A DNA stretch of 64,000 nt from Cellvibrio sp. (GTDB lineage: Bacteria; Pseudomonadota; Gammaproteobacteria; Pseudomonadales; Cellvibrionaceae). How positions within the stretch are numbered: position 1 is the stretch's first letter; each line of letters opens with the position of its first letter. This document shows, piece by piece, positions 45,919 to 55,140 of this stretch. Under the pieces are notes generated by a model. The model was given only the letters and a program-made list of their open reading frames with translations. It searched no databases and was not told the origin of the DNA. The stretch lies in contig JADJRD010000014.1 of NCBI GenBank assembly GCA_016712405.1, positions 186,001 through 250,000 on the forward strand. The letters run 5' to 3'. A program made the translations under genes and the position numbers.

Positions 45919-47289
45919 GTGAAACGCGCATTACACAAGGTTTGCGGCCTGATTAATAAAACCTGTCTGGCAACTTTGCTAGTGGCTACTCCTGCAATAG
46001 TGGGTTTTGTTGCCAATGCAATAAACCCTGAACAAAACCTATTTACTTCGGGTATTGCACAAGCTCAAGTTAAAGCGAAAAACAAACAATTTGAAAAGCG
46101 CACTCCACCTGCAGTTAGTGAAAGTGTTGGAAAAAAGGTTCAAGAAGCTTATGAGTTTTTACAGCCAGCAGATCCGAAAAATAAGCCTCAACCACAAAAA
46201 GTGATTCAGGTTTTGAGCGCAATACCAACTGCAAAGCTGAATCCATCTGAGTATGCCAACATTTATCAGTTGTCTGCATATGCCTATGCTCAGCAAGAAA
46301 ATTATCCCAAGGCCATTGAGTTTTTTAACAAATACATCGCTTTGAGTCCCAACATCCAAGTGGCTGCTGAAGCACAAGCCTATCAGGTGCTTGGGCAACT
46401 CTATGGTGCAACGGAAAACCCAAAGAAAGCGTTGGAAACAATGCTTAAATGGACAGATTATGTTGCTGAGATTAAACCTGAGCAGTATTACCTCTTTTCT
46501 TCTTTGTATTATCAAGTTGAAGACAAAAATAATGCGCTATTGAATATTAATGAAGCAGTAAAATTACAAGAAGCAGCAGGTAAGGTGCCTAGTGAAAGCT
46601 GGTACAACTTACAACGCGGTCTTTACTTAGATAAAGAAGATTACAAAAACGCAAAAGTGGTAATTGAAAAGCTGATTACCCATTATTCAAAGCCGTCCTA
46701 CTGGAAAACACTAAGCCAGCTTTATGGAATGATGGATCAACCCAAACAGCGATTAGCTGCTCTTGAAGCCTGTTATATGATGGGTGGACTGGAAGGAGAA
46801 AAAGATTTAACTACGCTGGCTGCATTATTTTGGGAGCAGGAAGCGCCCTACAAAGCAGCAAAAGTAATGGAAAAAGGTATCTATACTGATAAAACCATTG
46901 AGGCGAATGCTAAAAATCTGAAGTTTTTGGCGGATGTTTTGAGAAATGCGCGTGAGGATAAAAAGTCCTTGGCTGAATATGAAAAGGCTGCTCAAAAATC
47001 GACTGATGGTGATTTGATTCTTGGTTTGGCCGAAATGTATATGTTGAATGACAAACACAAGGAAGCTGTCAAATGGGCCAAAGAAGCGATTAGCAAAGGT
47101 GTGAAAAGAGCTGATCGAGCCAATATGACAATAGGCCAAGCAGAATTTGAAATGAAAAACTACGAATCGGCGATCACTTATTTTGAGCGAGCAGCCAAAG
47201 ATGAGCGATCCAAGCGTTTTGCTGAGCAGTGGAAGCGAGCTGCTGAAAATCAGAAAAAAATTGCCGAGATAGCGAAAGCATCAAGTTAG
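45919..47289 (+). CDS. TPR-repeat protein of the TonB block
   Basis: The 456-residue product begins at GTG 45919 (AAGGAG 11 bases upstream) with a signal peptide (about residues 1-35, hydrophobic CLATLLVATPAIVGFVANAI). From about residue 85 it is built of tetratricopeptide-like helices, such as YANIYQLSAYAYAQQENYPK and AIEFFNKYIALSPN, and ends with AITYFERAAKDERSKR. Such TPR proteins close the DUF3450-ExbB-ExbD-TonB operon in related bacteria; a periplasmic scaffold role is inferred. A strong terminator follows. Confidence 0.86.
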   Translation: MKRALHKVCGLINKTCLATLLVATPAIVGFVANAINPEQNLFTSGIAQAQVKAKNKQFEKRTPPAVSESVGKKVQEAYEFLQPADPKNKPQPQKVIQVLSAIPTAKLNPSEYANIYQLSAYAYAQQENYPKAIEFFNKYIALSPNIQVAAEAQAYQVLGQLYGATENPKKALETMLKWTDYVAEIKPEQYYLFSSLYYQVEDKNNALLNINEAVKLQEAAGKVPSESWYNLQRGLYLDKEDYKNAKVVIEKLITHYSKPSYWKTLSQLYGMMDQPKQRLAALEACYMMGGLEGEKDLTTLAALFWEQEAPYKAAKVMEKGIYTDKTIEANAKNLKFLADVLRNAREDKKSLAEYEKAAQKSTDGDLILGLAEMYMLNDKHKEAVKWAKEAISKGVKRADRANMTIGQAEFEMKNYESAITYFERAAKDERSKRFAEQWKRAAENQKKIAEIAKASS

Positions 47290-47292
47290 TAT

Positions 47293-47322
47293 AAAAAACC
47301 CGCCAAACTGGCGGGTTTTTTA
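47293..47322. terminator. Bidirectional intrinsic terminator between the TonB block and uvrA
   Basis: AAAAAACCCGCC and GGCGGGTTTTTT pair around the loop AAACT-type spacer, giving a GC-rich stem with A-run and T-run on both sides. It lies a few bases after the TPR stop and 27 bases beyond the uvrA stop, so it serves both converging transcripts. Confidence 0.93.
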
Positions 47323-47348
47323 TTTATAGAGCAGATGAAAAAGAGCTA

Positions 47349-50195
47349 TCACTTTTTGCCCCTTTTCCTTCCTTTTAACATCCCCGCCAAAAAACGTCCG
47401 GTATGCGATGCTGGGCTTTTTGAAACATCTTCCGGCGTTCCTGTTGCAATAATTTGTCCGCCGCCACTGCCGCCTTCAGGGCCGAGATCAACAATCCAAT
47501 CAGCGGTTTTAATCACATCAAGATTGTGTTCGATAACAACGACAGTGTTGCCGTGATCGCGCAAACGATGCAATACATTAAGCAATTGTTGTATATCGTA
47601 AAAATGTAAACCTGTTGTTGGTTCGTCCAAAATATAAAGTGTTTTTCCTGTATCGCGTTTGGATAATTCTTTGGCAAGTTTGACGCGTTGTGCTTCACCA
47701 CCGGATAAGGTGGTGGCGGATTGCCCTAAACAAATATAACCCAAGCCTACATCCAACAAAGTTTGCAATTTATTGGCGATTGCGGGCACGGCATCAAAAA
47801 ATTGTCGAGCATCTTCAACGGTCATTTCCAATACTTGATGAATGTTTTTGCCTTTGTATTGCACGTCGAGTGTTTCCCGATTGTAACGTTTGCCTTTGCA
47901 TACATCGCAAGGCACATAAACATCAGGCAGAAAATGCATTTCAACTTTGGTCACGCCATCGCCTTCACAAGCTTCGCAGCGGCCGCCTTTTACGTTAAAA
48001 CTGAATCGTCCAGGTTGATAGCCGCGTGAGCGCGCTTCTTGGGTGCCGGAAAATAATTCACGAATCGGGGTGAAAATTTGCGTGTAGGTGGCAGGGTTTG
48101 ATCGTGGTGTGCGACCAATCGGGCTTTGATCTATATCGACACATTTATCAAATAAATCCAAACCGATAATTTGTTCATGCGCTTTAGGCGTCAGTGTGCT
48201 TGCGCCATTTAATGCAGTGGCAGCGAGTGGAAATAAAGTGCCATTAATCAATGTCGATTTTCCAGAGCCAGAAACTCCCGTCACACAAGTCATGACACCG
48301 TAAGGAATTTCTAGCGTAACATTTTGTAAATTATTTCCTTTTGCTCCGATCAGTTTTAACCATTGTTTATCACGAGCAGGGTGGCGAATACTCGGAATTG
48401 CAATTTGTTTTGCGCCACTTAAATATTGTCCGGTAATCGATTCCGGCGTATTCATAATATCCTTGACTTTTCCTTGCGCGATAATTTGTCCGCCGTGTAC
48501 ACCAGCACCCGGGCCAATATCAATCACATGATCCGCAAGCCGAATGGCATCTTCATCATGTTCTACCACAATCACCGTGTTACCCAAATCGCGTAAATGT
48601 GTCAGTGTTTTCAATAAGCGCTCGTTGTCGCGTTGATGTAAGCCAATTGAAGGTTCATCGAGAATATACATAACGCCTACAAGCCCAGCACCGATTTGGC
48701 TGGCTAAACGAATACGTTGCGCTTCACCACCGGATAAGGTTTCTGCACTTCGATTCAGTGTTAAATAATTTAAACCCACATCGACTAAAAATCCCAAACG
48801 TTCGCGCAATTCTTTTAATACTTTATCGGCAATGCCCGCCTTTCTGCCGCTGAATTGCAGTTGTTGGTAATAACTCAATGCATCAGCAATGGGTAATTCA
48901 GTAATGCTGGGTAAATTTTTTCCGTCAATAAACACATGACGAGCTTCGGTGCGTAAACGAGTGCCGCCACAATCGGGGCAAGGTTGTGTAGATAAAAATT
49001 TAATTAAATCTTCACGCACTGAATTGGATTCAGTATCGCGGTAGCGGCGTTCCATATTATTGAGAACACCTTCAAATGTGTGAGTGCGACGATAAACATC
49101 ACCGCGATCATTAATATAATTAAATTCAATCTCTTCATCGCCTGATCCATACAAAATAGCTTCGCGATGTTTGGCTTTTAGTTTGCTCCAAGCAATATCG
49201 ATTTTGAATCCATAATGTTCGGCGAGTGATGAGAGCATATGGAAATAATAGACATTACGTTTGTCCCAGCCGCGAATGGCGCCATCGGCCAAACTCAAGC
49301 TGTCATCTTGAATCACTTTGTCTTCATCAAAAAATTGATGCACGCCCAAGCCATCACAAGTGGGGCAAGCGCCGGCAGGATTATTAAACGAAAATAAACG
49401 TGGTTCTAATTCTGTCAAACTATAATCACAAATCGGGCAAGCATGGCGCGCCGAAAATAATCGGTCTTCGCCATCGCCATCCATGTAACTAATGCCTGCT
49501 AATCCTTCACCTAAACGTAAAGCAGTTTCAAAGGATTCGGCCAGGCGCAATTTCAAATCTTCGCGCACTTTAAAACGATCAATCACTACATCGATGCTGT
49601 GTTTTTTCTTTTTATCCAGCTTGGGTGTGTCATCAAGATCACACAAGGTCCCATCAACACGCACACGAATAAATCCATCGCGTTTCAGTTGATCAAACAC
49701 ATGTTGGTGCTCACCTTTACGGTCGCGCACTATAGGGGCAATTAACATTAGCTTGGTGTCAGCAGGCAGTGCTAAAACGGTATCCACCATTTCGCTGATA
49801 GTTTGTGCAGCGAGTGGTAAATCATGCGTGGGACAACGCGGCTCACCCACACGCGCATAAAGCAATCGCAAATAATCATAAATTTCGGTGATGGTACCCA
49901 CAGTTGAGCGTGGATTGTGCGAAGTCGATTTTTGTTCGATGGAGATCGCCGGGCTTAATCCTTCCACATGATCCACATCAGGCTTTTCCATCATGGATAG
50001 AAATTGGCGCGCATAAGTCGACAGTGACTCTACATAACGACGCTGACCTTCTGCATAAAGCGTATCAAACGCGAGGGAGGATTTGCCCGAACCTGAGGGG
50101 CCAGTGATCACGACTAGTTTGTCGCGTGGAATATCCAGATCTATATTTTTTAAATTGTGTGTACGTGCACCGCGAACCAGGATGGTATCCATCAA
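47349..50195 (-). CDS. uvrA: Excinuclease ABC subunit A
   Basis: The 948-residue UvrA recognises bulky DNA lesions in nucleotide excision repair with UvrB. Two ABC ATPase halves are present. The first Walker A is GPSGSGKSS (about residue 33), and the second is GVSGSGKST (about residue 650). The signature LSGGEAQR occurs twice. Zinc-binding Cys pairs are seen in CPICDYSL...CPTCDGLG and CEACEGDG...CDVCKGKR. The length agrees with E. coli UvrA (940). No clear LexA box (CTGT-N8-ACAG) was found in the about 100 bases upstream. It converges with the TonB block. Confidence 0.98.
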   Translation of the reverse strand: MMDTILVRGARTHNLKNIDLDIPRDKLVVITGPSGSGKSSLAFDTLYAEGQRRYVESLSTYARQFLSMMEKPDVDHVEGLSPAISIEQKSTSHNPRSTVGTITEIYDYLRLLYARVGEPRCPTHDLPLAAQTISEMVDTVLALPADTKLMLIAPIVRDRKGEHQHVFDQLKRDGFIRVRVDGTLCDLDDTPKLDKKKKHSIDVVIDRFKVREDLKLRLAESFETALRLGEGLAGISYMDGDGEDRLFSARHACPICDYSLTELEPRLFSFNNPAGACPTCDGLGVHQFFDEDKVIQDDSLSLADGAIRGWDKRNVYYFHMLSSLAEHYGFKIDIAWSKLKAKHREAILYGSGDEEIEFNYINDRGDVYRRTHTFEGVLNNMERRYRDTESNSVREDLIKFLSTQPCPDCGGTRLRTEARHVFIDGKNLPSITELPIADALSYYQQLQFSGRKAGIADKVLKELRERLGFLVDVGLNYLTLNRSAETLSGGEAQRIRLASQIGAGLVGVMYILDEPSIGLHQRDNERLLKTLTHLRDLGNTVIVVEHDEDAIRLADHVIDIGPGAGVHGGQIIAQGKVKDIMNTPESITGQYLSGAKQIAIPSIRHPARDKQWLKLIGAKGNNLQNVTLEIPYGVMTCVTGVSGSGKSTLINGTLFPLAATALNGASTLTPKAHEQIIGLDLFDKCVDIDQSPIGRTPRSNPATYTQIFTPIRELFSGTQEARSRGYQPGRFSFNVKGGRCEACEGDGVTKVEMHFLPDVYVPCDVCKGKRYNRETLDVQYKGKNIHQVLEMTVEDARQFFDAVPAIANKLQTLLDVGLGYICLGQSATTLSGGEAQRVKLAKELSKRDTGKTLYILDEPTTGLHFYDIQQLLNVLHRLRDHGNTVVVIEHNLDVIKTADWIVDLGPEGGSGGGQIIATGTPEDVSKSPASHTGRFLAGMLKGRKRGKK

Positions 50196-50401
50196 TCTCT
50201 CTCATTAGCTGAAAATCATAAGGCTTCGAATCAAGCCGCCGATTATATACGTGATGTTGGTGTCAAAGGTTGTCAGTAGATCAGAAAAAATCATAGCTGG
50301 GGGCTCCGGAAATGAGAGGTGGGCTGGCTGGCTAAACTTGGAAAATTACTCTGCAGGGCGTTCATAGTGTTTTTCTATTGTTTATTGTTAGAATTGAATG
50401 G

Positions 50402-50419
50402 CATGCAAATGTATGCATG
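50402..50419. promoter_or_regulatory. Perfect inverted repeat upstream of the LecA-like gene
   Basis: CATGCA-AATGTA-TGCATG is an 18-base dyad with 6-base perfect arms, 36 bases before the start codon. Its size and place fit an operator for a dimeric regulator. No regulator can be named. Confidence 0.4.
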
Positions 50420-50455
50420 GATCTTAATTTAACTATTTAAAGACAGGAAACTGAA

Positions 50456-51268
50456 ATGAAGCATATAAAGTTATTGGTAAGAATAGGAATAATTCTAGAG
50501 GTGCTTTTTGTCGGCCATCTGAGGGCACAAGAAGTTGGTTTTTTAAATGTTTCTCCGCAGGATGGACAATACTTCAACGGTCAGTCGATGGAATTTGTAA
50601 TAGAAACGCCTGAAGAAATAAATATTGAGCCATTTCTTCATCAAACTGCATTTCCTTCTGCAAATAGAGTTCAGGCATTTATAAATGGATTGGACGTAAC
50701 CAGTTGGTTTTTAGCTTGTGTTCAGCAGTACAAACTTGAATTTAATTTAAAAAGTCGCCTCGTTTGTAAGCATCAGAATCGAACGCCCTTTGTTGTAGGA
50801 ATGAATGAGTTGGTTATTCAGTTTTTGGAGTATGAGAAAGTTCGTTACCAGGGAGCGGCCTTCTATTGGGTTGACAATGCAAGTAGAGTCTACCTAAGTT
50901 TACCTCATCAGCTTCATGTGCAAGGATTTAGTCAGAATACTTCATCCAATATCAAAGTCCTTAGTGGTCAGGTTGTGAGATTGACCGCAAGAGGTAGTGT
51001 GGCCACTTGGCCTGCGAATCAGAGTTTTCCAGTCTCGACTCCGAAGGGAACTTTGACGTGTAACGCAACTACTTGTTTGGTAAGTGGTCGTCCAGTGGGC
51101 GCACTAATGGTGAAAATTGGTGTTAATGGGCGTTGGTTGATGGTGGGCGATTCTTATACATTAGTGGCAGATAGAGATGGCGAATTATTTTTTGCTGTCA
51201 ATGATAAGGTCACCGATCAAGAAATGAATGACAATACTGGATATTACGAAGTGAATATTAGTAATTAA
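50456..51268 (+). CDS. Secreted protein with PA-IL (LecA)-like C-terminal domain
   Basis: The 270-residue product starts with a signal peptide (LLVRIGIILEVLFVGHLRA, cut near residue 24). Residues 25-150 are an unrecognised domain (beginning VGFLNVSPQDGQYFNGQS) with two Cys. Residues 165-270 resemble PA-IL-like lectins: VRLTARGSVATWP near the start, then GALMVKIGVNGRW, DRDGELFFAVND and NDNTGYYEVNI. These match the order of strands and the Asp/Asn calcium-site loop of Pseudomonas LecA. Sugar binding is therefore likely, but the ligand is unknown. AGGAAACTGAA precedes ATG 50456. Alone between uvrA and hemL, with its own terminator. Confidence 0.68.
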   Translation: MKHIKLLVRIGIILEVLFVGHLRAQEVGFLNVSPQDGQYFNGQSMEFVIETPEEINIEPFLHQTAFPSANRVQAFINGLDVTSWFLACVQQYKLEFNLKSRLVCKHQNRTPFVVGMNELVIQFLEYEKVRYQGAAFYWVDNASRVYLSLPHQLHVQGFSQNTSSNIKVLSGQVVRLTARGSVATWPANQSFPVSTPKGTLTCNATTCLVSGRPVGALMVKIGVNGRWLMVGDSYTLVADRDGELFFAVNDKVTDQEMNDNTGYYEVNISN

Positions 51269-51272
51269 CATT

Positions 51273-51297
51273 AATAGGGCGCGTGGGCGCCCTATTA
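51273..51297. terminator. Intrinsic terminator between the LecA-like gene and hemL
   Basis: AATAGGGCGC and GCGCCCTATT pair perfectly over ten bases around a short GTGGG-type loop and are followed by ATTTT. It lies 5 bases after the lectin-like stop and 9 bases from the hemL stop, so it probably ends both converging transcripts. Confidence 0.88.
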
Positions 51298-51305
51298 TTT
51301 TGGCA

Positions 51306-52589
51306 TCAATTTAATTCTGCAAACACTTCTTTTGCCGCGGCTAAAGTATTTTTAATATCTTCTTTGGTGTGTGCCGCTGACATGAAGCCTGCTTCATAAG
51401 ACGCAGGTGCAAGATAAACGCCGCGTTTTAACAGGCCGTGAAAAAATTGATTGAATCGAGGAATGTTACAGGCCATGACTTGTTTGAAGTTGGTAACCTT
51501 TTTTTCTTCAGTAAAGAAGAAGCCAAACATACTGCCGACGTGATTGGTGGTAAAAGGAATCCCGGCTTCATCTGCAAGTTGCTGCAAACCGTTGACTAAC
51601 TCTGTTGTACGTTCGCTCAGGTTTTTATAAAAATCTTTTTGTTCCAACAATTCCAGGGTTTTTAATCCTGCGGCCATAGCAACGGGGTTCCCGGATAAAG
51701 TCCCTGCCTGATAAACCGGGCCGGAAGGGGCAATCATTTGCATCACATCGCGGCGACCACCAAACGCGCCAACAGGCATGCCACCGCCAATCACTTTGCC
51801 GAGCGTAGTGATGTCAGCACGAATATTGTAATAACCTTGTGCGCCTTGATGGCTTACGCGAAAACCTGTCATGACTTCATCAAGAATTAACAAACTGCCG
51901 TATTGATCGCAAACCTCGCGCAGTGTTTCTAAAAATCCGGCAACCGGTGGGACACAATTCATATTGCCAACAACCGGTTCAACAATAATGCAGGCGATTT
52001 GATCGCCATGTTGTGCAAAGCAATCGCGCACTTGTTGTGAATCGTTGTAGTCGAGAGTGATGGTGTGATCCGCTAATACTTTGGGAACGCCGGGTGAGCT
52101 GGGGACGCCTAAAGTTAATGCGCCCGAACCGGCTTTAATTAATAAAGAATCGGAATGGCCGTGATAACAACCTTCGAATTTAATAATTTTATCGCGCGAT
52201 GTGAATGCTCGCGCTAAACGGATTGCACTCATGGTGGCTTCGGTGCCTGAACTGACAAAGCGCACCATATCCATGCCGGGCATTAATGCGCACAATTTTT
52301 CAGCGAGAGTGGTTTCGCGTTCAGTGGGGGCGCCAAAACTTAAACCGAATTTTGCGGTTTCAATCACAGTGTTGATCACCTCAGGATGTGCATGCCCCAA
52401 CACCATCGGGCCCCAGCTTTGCACGTAATCAATATACTGTTTTCCGTCCGCATCCCAAACATAAGCGCCCAATGCTTTTTCAAAAAAAATCGGTGTGCCG
52501 CCGACTGCACGAAATGCGCGAACAGGTGAATTTACGCCACCGGGAATATGTTGTTGAGCTTGTGCAAATAATTCTTCGGAACGGGTCAT
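51306..52589 (-). CDS. hemL: Glutamate-1-semialdehyde 2,1-aminomutase
   Basis: The 427-residue PLP enzyme converts glutamate-1-semialdehyde to 5-aminolevulinate in the C5 pathway of haem synthesis. Class III aminotransferase motifs are seen: GGVNSPVRAF at the N-terminus, FVSSGTEATMSAIRLAR, FEGCYHGHSD, LILDEVMTGFRV, and the PLP Lys in TTLGKVIGGGMPVGAFGG. The length matches E. coli HemL (426). It follows thiE by 18 bp on the minus strand, a common gammaproteobacterial arrangement. Confidence 0.97.
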   Translation of the reverse strand: MTRSEELFAQAQQHIPGGVNSPVRAFRAVGGTPIFFEKALGAYVWDADGKQYIDYVQSWGPMVLGHAHPEVINTVIETAKFGLSFGAPTERETTLAEKLCALMPGMDMVRFVSSGTEATMSAIRLARAFTSRDKIIKFEGCYHGHSDSLLIKAGSGALTLGVPSSPGVPKVLADHTITLDYNDSQQVRDCFAQHGDQIACIIVEPVVGNMNCVPPVAGFLETLREVCDQYGSLLILDEVMTGFRVSHQGAQGYYNIRADITTLGKVIGGGMPVGAFGGRRDVMQMIAPSGPVYQAGTLSGNPVAMAAGLKTLELLEQKDFYKNLSERTTELVNGLQQLADEAGIPFTTNHVGSMFGFFFTEEKKVTNFKQVMACNIPRFNQFFHGLLKRGVYLAPASYEAGFMSAAHTKEDIKNTLAAAKEVFAELN

Positions 52590-52607
52590 GATTAATCCTG
52601 AATAGAT

Positions 52608-53210
52608 TTAATTTTTGATAAATCGTTTTGTTTGGGCTTCAATATTGTCTGCTGAAAACAACCCGTGACAAACAGCGATTTTGTTTGCGCCTGCATCTAA
52701 AATCATCTTGGCATTCTCAGGGGTAATGCCGCCAATCGCAACTATTTTGATATGCGAGAAATTTTTTCTGGCGGCGACTAGTAGATCCAGTGAAGCGCCC
52801 TGCGCATCAGGTTTGGTGTTGGATGAAAAAAAGCGCCCAAATGCGATATAACTGGCGCCATCATCAATTGCTTTTTGCGCAAGATCCAGTGAGTTGTGAC
52901 AAGTAACACCGATTATGGAATCCTTACCTAATAATTTTCGTGCTACTTTTACATCGCCGTCGCCTTGTCCTAAGTGAACACCATGAGCATTAATTTTTTT
53001 AGCCAACAACAGGTCATCATTAATCATTAGTGATGCCGAATAGCGATTACATATTTTTAAAAGTTGACTGGCTTCTTTCAAGCGTTTGGCTTGGTCTTGT
53101 GATTTGTCGCGATATTGAATCCAGTCGCAGCCAGCATTTAAAGTGGCTTCAACGCCAGAGAACAATTTATCATCGTTGAGTAGATTGGAATCAGTAATGG
53201 CGTACAGCAT
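52608..53210 (-). CDS. thiE: Thiamine-phosphate synthase
   Basis: The 200-residue TIM-barrel enzyme joins hydroxymethylpyrimidine diphosphate and the thiazole phosphate to make thiamine phosphate. WIQYRDKSQD, LMINDDLLLAKKINAHGVHL, GVTCHNSLDLAQKA, YIAFGRFFSS and VAIGGITPENA are the conserved parts. It starts 2 bases after the hemJ-like stop and precedes hemL, so the three are probably one transcript. Confidence 0.95.
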   Translation of the reverse strand: MLYAITDSNLLNDDKLFSGVEATLNAGCDWIQYRDKSQDQAKRLKEASQLLKICNRYSASLMINDDLLLAKKINAHGVHLGQGDGDVKVARKLLGKDSIIGVTCHNSLDLAQKAIDDGASYIAFGRFFSSNTKPDAQGASLDLLVAARKNFSHIKIVAIGGITPENAKMILDAGANKIAVCHGLFSADNIEAQTKRFIKN

Positions 53211-53211
53211 A

Positions 53212-53640
53212 TTAGAAAGGTTTCACTACAACTAAAATCACAATGCCAAATAAAATCAACACTGGGATTTCATTAAAAATACGAAAAAATTTATGCGATT
53301 TAGTACAGCGACCAGCGCGTAATTGTTTGAAGTAAGCAACACAAGCATGATGATAACCGGTTAGTATTACAATCAATAAAATTTTGCACCAGTACCATAT
53401 TTGTAGGGAGTAATAATTCCAGTTGAGATAAGTCATCCAGATGCCAAAAATATACACGGCGATCATCGAAGGGTTGCCGATAATGCGCAGTAATTTTTGT
53501 TCCATGATGACAAATCTATCACGGCTGATTTGATCTTCACTCATGCTGTGGTAAACAAATAATCGCGGCAAATAAAAAATAGCCGCCATCCAGGTAATAA
53601 CCGCAATAATGTGTAAAGCTTTGATCCAAAGAAATAACAT
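53212..53640 (-). CDS. hemJ: HemJ-like membrane protein (protoporphyrinogen oxidase)
   Basis: The 142-residue product has four membrane helices and the conserved N-terminal pattern WIKALHIIAVITWMAAIFYLPR, whose His is essential in characterised HemJ. HJ-family residues MEQKLLRIIGNPSM and WYWCKILLIVILTGYHHA also fit. HemJ oxidises protoporphyrinogen IX to protoporphyrin IX in the inner membrane. Lying in the same direction as thiE and hemL, a haem role fits well. Confidence 0.88.
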   Translation of the reverse strand: MLFLWIKALHIIAVITWMAAIFYLPRLFVYHSMSEDQISRDRFVIMEQKLLRIIGNPSMIAVYIFGIWMTYLNWNYYSLQIWYWCKILLIVILTGYHHACVAYFKQLRAGRCTKSHKFFRIFNEIPVLILFGIVILVVVKPF

Positions 53641-54046
53641 GATGATTCTCTAAGAATAATTTATTTGGGTGGATGAATATGCGGCGAAGCTAGTCGCCCT
53701 TGAATAAATAATACTTATTACGGCAGTGTGTGTACACGGATATAAGCGACGGCGAAAATAGCTGCGGCCAACCAAGCCAATAGCGTCATGGGTAAATCAA
53801 AAACGATAATCACGGCACCTTCCGATTTGCCGGTAATCAACCCCGCGGCCTCAGAAAAAGCAGCGAATCCTGCTTGTCAGTCGCTAAAACGACAGCTTTT
53901 ACTTTCGATTTATGGTTAAGGCTCTTATCATAGCCCTCTTTTCTCTTTTTCTAATTGCCGCATTTTCTGATTAGAAAGACTCTGGGCGCTACCATACCCA
54001 GAGTCATCCATTGACGCAAACACTTGAAAGTTGTCGGAGGTTTGGT
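53641..54046. other. Intergenic region between hemJ and argC, with a possible small membrane ORF
   Basis: About 400 bases separate the divergent hemJ and argC genes. On the minus strand, 53840-53718 gives an open 40-codon frame from a TTG, with one hydrophobic stretch (MTLLAWLAAAIFAVAYIRV). The same frame stays open further upstream without an ATG. It may be the 3' remnant of a membrane protein gene or chance. Promoters for both neighbours should lie here; no RNA gene was recognised. Confidence 0.4.
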
Positions 54047-55093
54047 GTGATCAAAGCGGGTATTGTTGGGGCGACGGGTTATACAGGCGTTGAGTTATTA
54101 CGTTTGTTGGCAAAACATCCTCATGTCGAAGTGGCAGTGATTACGTCACGTGCTGAAGCGGGCATTAAAGTCGCCGATATTTACCCCAACTTGCGTGGCC
54201 ATATTGATCTGGCATTTGTTGAACCGGATGTTGCACAGCTTTCTGCTTTGGATGTGGTTTTCTTTGCAACGCCTCATGGTGTTGCCCAAAGCATGATGCC
54301 AGCCCTGATGAAATCCGATACGCGCATTATTGATCTTTCAGCGGATTTCAGAATTCGTGATGTACCACTTTGGGAAAAGTGGTATCACCAAGCCCATGCG
54401 GCACCTGATCTGGTTGCACAAGCTGTCTATGGTTTGCCGGAAGTGAATCGTGCTGCCATCAAAAATGCAAAATTAATTGCTTGTCCGGGTTGTTATCCCA
54501 CTGCCACACAATTGGGTTTGATTCCGTTGTTGGAAAATAATCTGGTTGATCCGACCCGATTAATTGCCAACGCCGCTAGTGGTGCCAGCGGTGCGGGTCG
54601 TCAGGCAAAAATTGATAATTTGCTGATGGAAATCAGCGATAGTTTTAAAGCTTATGGCGTATCCGGACACAGACATTTGCCGGAGATAGAACAAGGCTTG
54701 CGCGATGTACAACCTAAAGGCGCAGCACCCGTGAACTTAACCTTTGTGCCGCACTTGTTACCGATTATTCGCGGTATACATGCCACGCTTTATGCGAACC
54801 TGTTGGATGTGAACTCAGTCCCTGATTTACAGTCTCTCTACGAGCAGCGTTATGCCAACGAACCTTTTGTGGATGTATTACCGGCGGGTGAATTGCCACA
54901 AACGAGAAGTGTGAAAGGTTCAAATGTCTGCCGCATCTCAGTTTTGCGCCCGCAATCGCGCGATACTGTAGTGGTGTTATCAGTGATCGATAACCTCACT
55001 AAGGGCGCATCCGGCCAGGCCGTACAAAACATGAATATTATGTTTGGTTTTGATGAAAAAGCGGGGCTGGATGTTGTAGCACTTCTTCCCTAA
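54047..55093 (+). CDS. argC: N-acetyl-gamma-glutamyl-phosphate reductase
   Basis: The enzyme of about 348 residues makes N-acetylglutamate semialdehyde in arginine synthesis. The Rossmann motif AGIVGATGYTGVELLRLL opens the protein, and IACPGCYPTATQLG holds the catalytic Cys near residue 148. ANAASGASGAGRQAK and SGHRHLPEIEQ are also typical. GTG 54047 is chosen because a strong GGAGG stands 9 bases before it and it gives the family N-terminus; an in-frame TTG lies 36 bases upstream. A short hairpin (AGCACTTCTT...AAGAAGTGCT) spans the stop codon. Confidence 0.96.
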   Translation: MIKAGIVGATGYTGVELLRLLAKHPHVEVAVITSRAEAGIKVADIYPNLRGHIDLAFVEPDVAQLSALDVVFFATPHGVAQSMMPALMKSDTRIIDLSADFRIRDVPLWEKWYHQAHAAPDLVAQAVYGLPEVNRAAIKNAKLIACPGCYPTATQLGLIPLLENNLVDPTRLIANAASGASGAGRQAKIDNLLMEISDSFKAYGVSGHRHLPEIEQGLRDVQPKGAAPVNLTFVPHLLPIIRGIHATLYANLLDVNSVPDLQSLYEQRYANEPFVDVLPAGELPQTRSVKGSNVCRISVLRPQSRDTVVVLSVIDNLTKGASGQAVQNMNIMFGFDEKAGLDVVALLP

Positions 55094-55140
55094 AGAAGTG
55101 CTGATTCCATTAAAAATCATAAAAAAATAAGGCGATCATA

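Noticed and set aside
50196..50300. LexA (SOS) box upstream of uvrA
   Set aside because: No CTGT-N8-ACAG or close variant was found in the region before the start codon.
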